A DNA stretch of 16,541 bases from JAVXTH01 sp036642795 (GTDB lineage: Bacteria > Bacillota_I > Bacilli_A > Erysipelotrichales > Erysipelotrichaceae): contig JAVXTH010000031.1 in the NCBI GenBank assembly GCA_036642795.1, positions 1-16,541 of the forward strand. The letters are read 5' to 3'. The notes beneath the pieces were generated by a model. The model had not been told where the DNA came from. It did no database searches and saw only the letters and a list, made by a program, of their open reading frames with translations. Below, in pieces: positions 5,651 through 12,374 of this stretch (positions are counted from its first letter, which is position 1; every line of letters begins with the position of its first letter). A program made the translations under genes and the position numbers.

Positions 5651-6337
5651 ATGGCAAAAGTAGGAAAGAAATACGCAGCAGCCGCTAAACTTGTGGATCG
5701 TACAAAAACTTATTCTATTGAAGAAGCGATCAAGTTAGTGAAAGAAACTAAATATGTAAATTTTGATGCATCCGTTGAAGTAAGTTTCCGTTTAAACGTG
5801 GATCCACGTCATGCGGATCAACAAATTCGTGGAGCTATCGTGTTACCAAACGGAACTGGCCGTACACAAAAAGTTTGTGTTATTGCGCAAGGACCTAAAG
5901 AACAAGAAGCTACGGACGCAGGAGCAGATTATGTTGGTGGAAAAGAATTATTAGAGAAAATCAGCAAAGGCTGGTTTGACTTTGATGTTATTATCGCAAC
6001 ACCAAACATGATGGGCGAACTTGGTAAATTAGGAAGAGTGCTTGGTCCAAAAGGATTAATGCCAAACCCTAAAACTGGAACAGTAACAATGGATATTGCG
6101 AAAGCGGTTGAAGATGTTAAAAAAGGTAAAGTTGAATACCGTGTAGACAAAGAAGGAAACATTAACTTAATGATTGGAAAATCAAGTTTCAATGAAACTC
6201 AGTTAGCTGAAAACTTCAACGCAATCTTCGATACAATTTTACGTGCTCGTCCAGCAGCAGTAAAAGGCGTATTCATGAAAAATGTTGTAATTTCCGCAAC
6301 TATGGGTCCTGGTATCAAAATTGATACTGCCCGTTAG
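5651..6337 (+). CDS. rplA: 50S ribosomal protein L1
   Basis: L1 builds the mobile stalk near the E site of the large subunit and helps release deacylated tRNA; it also represses its own operon by binding the mRNA. The 228 residues are the normal length. Recognisable parts are the N-terminal KYAAAAKLVDRTKTYSIEEA, the LNVDPRHADQQIRG strand, VLPNGTG, and the domain-II signature VLGPKGLMPNPKTGTV, followed by GKVEYRVDKEGNI and a C-terminal KNVVISATMGPGIKID. It lies 21 bases after rplK with a GGCGAGG-type ribosome binding site 10 bases before the ATG. The -35 box of the next promoter begins at the base right after its TAG stop, so rplJ-rplL can be transcribed independently. Confidence 0.97.
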   Translation: MAKVGKKYAAAAKLVDRTKTYSIEEAIKLVKETKYVNFDASVEVSFRLNVDPRHADQQIRGAIVLPNGTGRTQKVCVIAQGPKEQEATDAGADYVGGKELLEKISKGWFDFDVIIATPNMMGELGKLGRVLGPKGLMPNPKTGTVTMDIAKAVEDVKKGKVEYRVDKEGNINLMIGKSSFNETQLAENFNAIFDTILRARPAAVKGVFMKNVVISATMGPGIKIDTAR

Positions 6338-6366
6338 TTGACAAAAACGTAAATTTCATTTAGAAT
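6338..6366 (+). promoter_or_regulatory. rplJ-rplL promoter
   Basis: A consensus TTGACA (6338-6343), a 17-base spacer and TAGAAT (6361-6366) begin directly after the rplA stop codon. Transcription would start near 6373, just before the L10 leader. Confidence 0.85.
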
Positions 6367-6372
6367 ATCATT

Positions 6373-6528
6373 TGTTATCAATATACCAAAGACAGTAACG
6401 GCTAAATAGCTTAATTATGTTACCGAGGTAGAGCGAAATTTGTACTTTTCACTCGTATCCTTGGGATACGGGTGTTTTTTATAAGTCCCGGTATATTGTA
6501 GCATATAAAGAAACCAGGAGGTGTAAAG
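6373..6528 (+). promoter_or_regulatory. Ribosomal protein L10 leader
   Basis: This leader has the features of the L10 leader family (Rfam L10_leader), which binds the L10-(L12)4 complex and lowers rplJ-rplL expression when it is in excess. CAAAGACAGTAACGG is the recognisable conserved start; GTAAC (6395-6399) pairs with GTTAC (6419-6423). A terminator hairpin lies further on (6450-6480). TACCG at 6421-6425 can also pair with CGGTA at 6489-6493, after the terminator, a possible alternative fold. The ribosome binding site AGGAGGTG (6516-6523) ends the leader. Identification rests on the conserved bases, position and hairpins. Confidence 0.85.
6450..6480 (+). terminator. Attenuator hairpin in the L10 leader
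   Basis: An 11-bp stem (6450-6460 with 6464-6474, one T-G pair) with a 3-base loop is followed by six T. It stands 49 bases before rplJ, so part of the transcripts should stop here. B. subtilis rplJ has a comparable attenuator. Confidence 0.88.
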
Positions 6529-7020
6529 ATGAACCAATCGATTATCGATGCAAAAGCAGCGGTTGTAAGCGAGATTAGCACTAAATTCAAAGAATCTCTT
6601 TCAACGGTTGTTGTTGAGTATCGCGGTCTAAGCGTAGGCGAAGTAACACAGTTACGTCGTGAACTACGTGCAGAAGGCATTGATTTCAAAGTTTATAAAA
6701 ACTCGATGGCACAGCGTGCAGCTGTAGAAGCCGGAGTGGATGAACTTGCTTCAAGCTTAACTGGTCCAAATGCGATTGCTTTTGGAACAGACGCAGTTGC
6801 TCCTGCTCGTGTCCTAGCTAAATTTGCTAAAAAACACGAATTCCTTGTAGTTAAAGGTGGAGTAGTGGAAGGTAAAATAGTTGATGCTGCAACCATTCAA
6901 CAACTAGCAAAACTTCCAAATCGTGAGGGAATGATTTCTATGTTCTTAGGATGCATTCAATCACCAGTTCGATCATTCGCATGTGCGGTTAAAGCAGTTG
7001 CGGACAGTAAAGAAAATTAA
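6529..7020 (+). CDS. rplJ: 50S ribosomal protein L10
   Basis: L10 anchors the L7/L12 dimers of the ribosomal stalk to 23S rRNA and represses its own mRNA as the L10-L12 complex. The 163 residues are a normal length. Family signs are the N-terminal helix NQSIIDAKAAVVSEISTKF, VVVEYRGLSVGEVTQLRREL, FKVYKNSMAQRA, the GPNAIAFGTD segment and the end region LPNREGMISMFLGCIQSPVRSFACAVKAV, which includes the C-terminal helix to which L12 binds. AGGAGGTG lies 5-7 bases before the ATG. rplL follows after 20 bases with its own strong ribosome binding site, which allows the higher production of L12 that the stalk needs. Confidence 0.97.
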   Translation: MNQSIIDAKAAVVSEISTKFKESLSTVVVEYRGLSVGEVTQLRRELRAEGIDFKVYKNSMAQRAAVEAGVDELASSLTGPNAIAFGTDAVAPARVLAKFAKKHEFLVVKGGVVEGKIVDAATIQQLAKLPNREGMISMFLGCIQSPVRSFACAVKAVADSKEN

Positions 7021-7040
7021 TTAATAGGAGGACCACTAAA

Positions 7041-7412
7041 ATGGCAAAATTAACACATGAAGATATTTTAGCTTACCTAGAGGAAGCTACAATTTTAGAA
7101 TTAAACGACTTAGTATCAGCAATCGAAACAAAATTCGGCGTAACTGCTGCTGCTCCAGCTGCTGCTGCTGCACCTGCTGAAGCTGCTGAAGCTAGCGGAC
7201 CAAGCGAAGTTACTGTTACATTAACAGACATCGGTGGAACAAAAGTTGCTGTTATTAAAGCAGTTCGTGAAATCACTGGTTTAGGATTAGTTGATGCAAA
7301 AGGATTAGTTGACAAAGCACCTTCTGTAATCAAAGAAAACATCAAACCTGAAGAAGCTGAAGAAATCAAAAAGAAATTAATGGAAGCAGGAGCTACTTGC
7401 GACGTTAAATAA
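7041..7412 (+). CDS. rplL: 50S ribosomal protein L7/L12
   Basis: L7/L12 is the multicopy stalk protein that recruits translation GTPases. Of the 123 residues, about 1-35 (HEDILAYLEEATILELNDLVSAIE) form the dimerisation domain that binds L10, 37-55 are the flexible alanine- and proline-rich hinge (AAAPAAAAAPAEAAEA), and the rest is the factor-binding domain with KVAVIKAVREITGLGLVDAKGLVDKAP. AGGAGG (7026-7031) is 9 bases before the ATG. The GCT-rich hinge coding is low-complexity DNA but normal for this protein. No classical terminator lies between it and ybxB; a terminator-like hairpin appears instead inside the start of ybxB. Confidence 0.97.
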   Translation: MAKLTHEDILAYLEEATILELNDLVSAIETKFGVTAAAPAAAAAPAEAAEASGPSEVTVTLTDIGGTKVAVIKAVREITGLGLVDAKGLVDKAPSVIKENIKPEEAEEIKKKLMEAGATCDVK

Positions 7413-7471
7413 TTTCTTAAATTAAACGTAAAAATCAACTGATAATTACGACACCGAAAGAAGGCGAATAT

Positions 7472-8074
7472 ATGGACCATTATTTTAGCGATAATCGTCA
7501 TTTAGAAACAAACCGGAAGGAAATCTCTTTCCGGTTTTGGTGTTTTACCCTTAAATTTTTAAGTGATAATGGCGTCTTTTCAAAAACCGCAATTGACTAT
7601 GGATCACGCGTTCTTTTGGGAGTGATTTCAGATCAGAAATTGTTAGGTAAAAAAGCCCTCGATATGGGGTGTGGCTATGGCGTTATTGGAATTACTTTGA
7701 AAAAATGTTTTCCTGAAACAGAGTTCACTTTATGCGATGTAAATCCTCGTGCTTTGGATTTGGCAAAAGATAACGCTAAAATCAACGAAGTTGATGTTGA
7801 GGTTAAACTTTCGCATGTTTATGAAAATATATTAGGGAATACTTTTAGCGATATAATAAGTAATCCACCAATCCGTGCCGGTAAGGTAATTGTTCATGAA
7901 ATTCTAAGTGGAAGTTATGAACATCTAGCTTGCGGAGGGCGTTTATGGGTTGTTATTAGAAAAGCTCAAGGTGCACCTAGTGCAATCGCAAAGATAAAAG
8001 AAGTGTATGGAAACTGTGAAATTATGAAAAAAGACAAGGGTTATTACGTGTTGATGGCTGAAAAAAAGGATTGA
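7472..8074 (+). CDS. ybxB: RsmC-like class I SAM-dependent methyltransferase
   Basis: The 200-residue protein belongs to the small-domain RsmC-type family that methylates guanine N2 in 16S rRNA (m2G1207 in E. coli); the exact target here is inferred. It begins MDHYFSD, like Firmicutes YbxB, and keeps SFRFWCFTLKFLSDNGVFSK. The SAM-binding motif I, DMGCGYGVIG, starts at residue 64, an acidic CDVNPRALDLAKDNAK strand follows, and the catalytic NPPIRAG motif starts at residue 131, where NPPFHAG is common. The C-terminal part (GSYEHLACGGRLWVVIRKAQGA) is typical. AAGAAGG lies about 7 bases before the ATG. In B. subtilis ybxB also sits between rplL and rpoB. Codons 13-22 overlap a terminator-like hairpin. 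Confidence 0.92.
   Translation: MDHYFSDNRHLETNRKEISFRFWCFTLKFLSDNGVFSKTAIDYGSRVLLGVISDQKLLGKKALDMGCGYGVIGITLKKCFPETEFTLCDVNPRALDLAKDNAKINEVDVEVKLSHVYENILGNTFSDIISNPPIRAGKVIVHEILSGSYEHLACGGRLWVVIRKAQGAPSAIAKIKEVYGNCEIMKKDKGYYVLMAEKKD
7510..7546 (+). terminator. Terminator-like hairpin inside the start of ybxB
   Basis: AAACCGGAA (7510-7518) pairs perfectly with TTCCGGTTT (7529-7537), and the stem extends inward to 12 bp with one G-T pair and a 4-base loop. An interrupted T-rich run (TTTTGGTGTTTT) follows. It lies about 100 bases after rplL and 38 bases into ybxB. It may act as a leaky terminator that separates the abundant L10/L12 mRNA from ybxB. The T run is imperfect, so strength is uncertain. 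Confidence 0.5.
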
Positions 8075-8102
8075 CATATTGACAAACTCTTGATATTATA
8101 AT
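8071..8102 (+). promoter_or_regulatory. rpoB-rpoC promoter(s)
   Basis: TTGACA (8071-8076), overlapping the ybxB stop codon, is followed after 17 bases by TATTAT (8094-8099). A second TTGACA lies at 8079-8084; at 17 bases it faces TAAATT (8102-8107), a weaker -10. A perfect TATAAT at 8097-8102 has unfavourable spacing to both. Transcription probably begins near 8106, giving a leader of about 78 bases. Confidence 0.8.
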
Positions 8103-8133
8103 AAATTGCATAATACTAAAATAGTAAAATGGC

Positions 8134-8161
8134 TTTTTCTGCCTAAAAGTGGGTAGAAAAA
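8134..8161 (+). promoter_or_regulatory. Hairpin in the rpoB 5' leader
   Basis: TTTTTCTGCC (8134-8143) pairs with GGTAGAAAAA (8152-8161), 10 bp with one G-T pair, around an 8-base loop. It ends 8 bases before the rpoB ribosome binding site. It lacks a T run, so it is not a terminator. It could affect translation initiation or RNA stability; I do not recognise a named RNA family. Confidence 0.5.
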
Positions 8162-8183
8162 TGAAGTAGAAAGGATGGCGTGC

Positions 8184-11100
8184 ATGGACAATAAACAGAC
8201 TTATCGTGTCGTAAATGCAGGTAAAAAAGCACAACGACGAGACTATTCAAAAGTAAGTGGTGATCTGGAACTTCCTAATCTTGTAGAAGTACAAACGAAC
8301 TCTTTTGATTGGTTTAAAAACGAAGGTATTGCAGAGGTTTTTAATGAAATTTATCCAATTCAAAACTATGGAGGAAATATCAAGCTTAGGTTCACAGATT
8401 ATGAATTTGGAACGCCGAAGTATACTGCCGAGGAAAGCCAGTTCCGTGAGTGTAATTTCGCAGCTCCTTTAAAGGCGCGAATGGAATTAGAAATCATGGA
8501 CAACACAACCGGCGAAGTAATCAACAAATGGGAAGATGTTTTCTTAGGTGATTTCCCTTTGATGACAGAAACAGGAACTTTTATTATTAATGGTGCAGAA
8601 CGAGTTATTGTATCGCAAATCGTTCGTTCACCTGGTGCATATTTTTCTACTGGATTTGATGAAAAAACAGGTAAAGAATCTTTTGCTTGTGAACTTATTC
8701 CAAGTCGTGGTACTTGGTTAGAATTCTTAACAGAAACAAAGAAAACGTCGAATGGACGTATTTTAAGCATGAGTATCGATCGTAAACGTAAAATGCTTTC
8801 TACTATTTTATTTAAAGCGATTGGTATGTCAGTTGATTTAGATCGTAGTGAAGATGCTTTTGAAACTGAAAATATGAAATGTTTCTTAAAAGCGATGGGT
8901 CGCGACATTGTTGAAGACTTACCGCTAAATAGTGATAACATGGAATTCTTTGATTTATATCAGATGTTATATTCTTCTTATTTTGGAAAATATGAAGAAA
9001 TCGAAAATACATTAATGTCCGATAAAGTTAAAACAACTCAAGAAGCATTGTTATCAATTTATGAAAATCAACGTTCGGATGAAATTCCTACTTTAGATGG
9101 TTCGATTACTTTAATGAATGCGAAATTCTTTGATTCACGTCGTTATGATTTAACGAAAGCTGGACGTTTTAAACTTCGTAAAAAATTAAATGCGATTAAT
9201 CGTCTAGAAAAGAACCGTTTAGCTATTGATATTAAAGATGGCGATGGCAATGTTGTATGTACGAGTGGAACTTTTGTTAATCGTGAAGAACGTGAAAAAT
9301 TAAAAGTTGTATTAGCTAAAGGTGTAAATGTTACAGCTTTCCCTTTTAATCCTTTATTTGCTCATGAGGATCCAATTGTTGTGGAAACTAATTATAACCA
9401 AGGCATTTTGGGCCGTATTTTAGCGAACGATATTGAATTAAGTGAGAAGACTTTATACAGTGGCACGGTTCTTACAAGTGCTGATGTTGCTTTATTGATG
9501 AAAGAATGCGAAAAAGTTACTCTTTTAGGTGGCGTTGTCGCAAAAGCCGTTAAACTTACAAGCGAAAATATCAATGCTGTTTTAAACTACGGTCAACGTT
9601 TGTATTCCATCTGTCGTATTTGTGATGCACAGGGTGAAGACTTAGTTGATGAAAATGGTGAAAAAATTGCAGATGGCTTTATTCCTCGCAAGAAAATTGA
9701 TGTTTTAGGAAATAAAGTAGTGGAAGATATTAAAAATAGAGTTGGTGCAGGCAATGAGATTACAGCTTACTTAGTTGGAGCTGCGGTACAGGAAGTATTA
9801 GTCCGTGGTGAAGATAGTGATGAAGTAATTCGCGTAATTGGTAATGATCCATTCGCAAACAAACATACGATTACGATTTCAGATATGTATGCTTTCTATG
9901 CTTATAATTTAAATGTCATGGAAGACATCGGTGATATTGATGATATCGATATGTTAGGAAACCGTCGAATTCGTTCGGTTGGTGAATTGATTCAAAACCA
10001 ATTCAGAATTGGTTTATCAAGAATGGAACGAGTGGTAAAAGAAAGAATGTCAATTGCGGAAATCGCAACTTTGACACCAAAGAAACTTACCAACATTCGT
10101 CCATTAACAGCTGCGATTAAAGAGTTCTTCTCTTCTTCTCAGTTATCTCAATTTATGGATCAACAAAATCCACTTGCGGAACTTACGAATAAACGTCGTA
10201 TTTCTGCTTTAGGACCTGGTGGTTTAACACGTGATCGTGCGGGCTTTGAAGTTCGTGATGTTCACTCATCTCACTATGGTCGTATTTGTCCAATTGAAAC
10301 ACCAGAAGGACCAAATATCGGTTTGATTTCAAACTTAACAACTTACGCAAAGATTAATGAGTATGGTTTTATTCAAACTCCTTATCGTATTGTTGGAAAA
10401 GATGGAATTGTTAAAGATGAAGCAATTTATCTTTCCGCAGATGAAGAAGCCGACTATGTTATAGCGCAAGCAAATGAAGTAGTTGATCGTCGTTTAGTAA
10501 ACGAAGAAGTTGTAGCCCGTCAAAATGGAGATACGATGTTAGTAAAACGTGAAAGCGTTGAATTAGCCGATGTATCGCCAAAACAGATTGTATCGGTTGC
10601 GACTGCATGTATCCCATTCCTAGAAAACGATGATGCATCCCGTGCCTTAATGGGTGCCAACATGCAACGTCAAGCAGTACCTTTACTTCAACCTCATTCT
10701 CCTTATGTAGGAACTGGTATTGAATATAAAATTGCGAAAGATTCCGGAGCCGGCATTGTATGTAAGGGCGATGGTCTTGTGGAATATGTAGATTCACAAC
10801 GTATTATTGTTAGTGAAGAAGAAGGAAAACGTGAATATCGAGTTAAAAAATTCACGCGTTCCAATAACGGAACAAGTATGAACCAAGTTCCATTAGTTCG
10901 CAAAGGCGAAAAAGTGGAAAAAGGGGATATCTTAGCGGATGGACCAAGTATGGAAAATGGTGAACTTGCTTTAGGGCAAAACGTTACCATCGCTTATATG
11001 ACTTGGTATGGTTATAACTATGAAGATGCGATTATTATGTCAGAGCGTTTAGTTCGTGATGATGTATATACTTCAGTGCATATTGAAGAATATGACATTG

Positions 11101-12371
11101 ATTGTCGTGAAACTAAGTTAGGGCCTGAAGAAATCACACGCGATATTCCAAACGTTTCTGAAAACTCAGTTCGTAATTTAGATAGCCGTGGTATTATCAT
11201 GGTCGGTGCTGAAGTTATGGAAGGTGACATTCTTGTTGGTAAAGTGACACCAAAAGGACAGAGTGAAATCTCTCCAGAAGAAAAATTATTATTAGCTATC
11301 TTCGGTGAGAAATCACGCGAAGTTCGTGATAATTCATTGAAAGTACCTCATGGTGGTGCTGGTATTGTTCATTCAGTACGTTGCTTTAAACGTAGTGAGG
11401 GACATGAGTTACCTCCAGGTGTTAATGAAACAATTAAAGTTTATATCGTTCAGAAACGTAAAATTTCTGAAGGTGATAAGATGGCAGGACGTCATGGTAA
11501 TAAGGGTGTAATTTCAAAGATACTACCGATTGAGGATATGCCTTATATGCCAGATGGTACGCCAGTTGATATCATGTTGAACCCATTCGGTGTTCCATCT
11601 CGTATGAACATTGGACAGGTACTAGAGATTCATTTAGGCTTTGCCGCTAAAAAACTTGGTATTAAATTCGCAACACCAGTATTCGATGGAATTAATAACG
11701 ATGAATTACGCTCAATTATGGAAGAAGCTGCCATGACAAAAGATGGTAAGACAATTCTATATGATGGACGTAGTGGTGAACCATTTGATGAACGTATTTC
11801 GGTTGGTGTCATGTATATGATTAAATTAGCCCACATGGTTGATGATAAATTACATGCTCGTGCAACTGGACCTTATTCATTAGTAACGCAACAACCATTA
11901 GGTGGTAAAGCACAAAATGGTGGACAGCGTTTTGGTGAAATGGAAGTTTGGGCATTAGAAGCCTATGGTGCAGCTCATACGTTACAAGAAATCTTAACTG
12001 TAAAATCCGATGATATTACGGGTCGTACAAAAACATATGAAGCAATTATTAAAGGTAAAGATATCCCTGAACCAGGAATTCCTGAATCTTTCCGCGTATT
12101 GAAGCATGAGTTACAAGCACTTGCAATTGATGTGAAAATGCTAGATGAAGATGGCAATGAAGTATCACTTAAAAAGCCTGAAACAGATGAAGGAACTGCA
12201 TTACCTCCCATTCAAACACCAATCGTTAATGAAGCTGATTTAGAAGATGAATTAGTTATCGTTGATGAAATGGAAGTTGATGAAGATTTAGAGGATGATT
12301 TAGTGGATGATATTTTAGAAGAAGAACTTGTAGAAGATGTCGTTATCGACGATGTAGAGAAGGAGGCGTAA
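8184..12371 (+). CDS. rpoB: DNA-directed RNA polymerase subunit beta
   Basis: The beta subunit forms half of the RNA polymerase catalytic cleft. I start at ATG 8184 because AAAGGA (8170-8175) is 8 bases upstream; an in-frame ATG at 8175 overlaps that site. The 1395 residues compare with about 1190 in B. subtilis. In order: LELPNLVEVQTNSFDWF and the NGAERVIVSQIVRSPG segment, an enlarged lobe (about 341-586), the rifampicin region (about 650-710), RALMGANMQRQAVPL, the conserved GDKMAGRHGNKGVISK (Lys1099 and Lys1107, equal to E. coli Lys1065/1073), GGKAQNGGQRFGEMEVWALEAYGAA, and an acidic tail from about 1348. Odd: Asn669 replaces the His equivalent to E. coli 526. The rpoC ribosome binding site overlaps the stop region, so the two are coupled. 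Confidence 0.97.
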   Translation: MDNKQTYRVVNAGKKAQRRDYSKVSGDLELPNLVEVQTNSFDWFKNEGIAEVFNEIYPIQNYGGNIKLRFTDYEFGTPKYTAEESQFRECNFAAPLKARMELEIMDNTTGEVINKWEDVFLGDFPLMTETGTFIINGAERVIVSQIVRSPGAYFSTGFDEKTGKESFACELIPSRGTWLEFLTETKKTSNGRILSMSIDRKRKMLSTILFKAIGMSVDLDRSEDAFETENMKCFLKAMGRDIVEDLPLNSDNMEFFDLYQMLYSSYFGKYEEIENTLMSDKVKTTQEALLSIYENQRSDEIPTLDGSITLMNAKFFDSRRYDLTKAGRFKLRKKLNAINRLEKNRLAIDIKDGDGNVVCTSGTFVNREEREKLKVVLAKGVNVTAFPFNPLFAHEDPIVVETNYNQGILGRILANDIELSEKTLYSGTVLTSADVALLMKECEKVTLLGGVVAKAVKLTSENINAVLNYGQRLYSICRICDAQGEDLVDENGEKIADGFIPRKKIDVLGNKVVEDIKNRVGAGNEITAYLVGAAVQEVLVRGEDSDEVIRVIGNDPFANKHTITISDMYAFYAYNLNVMEDIGDIDDIDMLGNRRIRSVGELIQNQFRIGLSRMERVVKERMSIAEIATLTPKKLTNIRPLTAAIKEFFSSSQLSQFMDQQNPLAELTNKRRISALGPGGLTRDRAGFEVRDVHSSHYGRICPIETPEGPNIGLISNLTTYAKINEYGFIQTPYRIVGKDGIVKDEAIYLSADEEADYVIAQANEVVDRRLVNEEVVARQNGDTMLVKRESVELADVSPKQIVSVATACIPFLENDDASRALMGANMQRQAVPLLQPHSPYVGTGIEYKIAKDSGAGIVCKGDGLVEYVDSQRIIVSEEEGKREYRVKKFTRSNNGTSMNQVPLVRKGEKVEKGDILADGPSMENGELALGQNVTIAYMTWYGYNYEDAIIMSERLVRDDVYTSVHIEEYDIDCRETKLGPEEITRDIPNVSENSVRNLDSRGIIMVGAEVMEGDILVGKVTPKGQSEISPEEKLLLAIFGEKSREVRDNSLKVPHGGAGIVHSVRCFKRSEGHELPPGVNETIKVYIVQKRKISEGDKMAGRHGNKGVISKILPIEDMPYMPDGTPVDIMLNPFGVPSRMNIGQVLEIHLGFAAKKLGIKFATPVFDGINNDELRSIMEEAAMTKDGKTILYDGRSGEPFDERISVGVMYMIKLAHMVDDKLHARATGPYSLVTQQPLGGKAQNGGQRFGEMEVWALEAYGAAHTLQEILTVKSDDITGRTKTYEAIIKGKDIPEPGIPESFRVLKHELQALAIDVKMLDEDGNEVSLKKPETDEGTALPPIQTPIVNEADLEDELVIVDEMEVDEDLEDDLVDDILEEELVEDVVIDDVEKEA

Positions 12372-12374
12372 AAG

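Noticed and set aside
7141..7200. GCT-rich low-complexity DNA in rplL as a tandem repeat or mobile element
   Set aside because: It encodes the normal alanine-rich hinge of L7/L12.
7073..7501. A 142-residue minus-strand frame over rplL, rich in Ala and Ser
   Set aside because: It is the shadow of the alanine-rich L7/L12 gene and has no promoter or ribosome binding site.
8129..8146. A five-codon frame (M-A-F-S-A) in the rpoB leader as a regulatory leader peptide
   Set aside because: There is no ribosome binding site before it and the length and content give no support; the stretch is better explained by the hairpin at 8134-8161.
8175..8183. ATG 8175 as the start of rpoB
   Set aside because: It overlaps the AAAGGA ribosome binding site; ATG 8184 is 8 bases after it.
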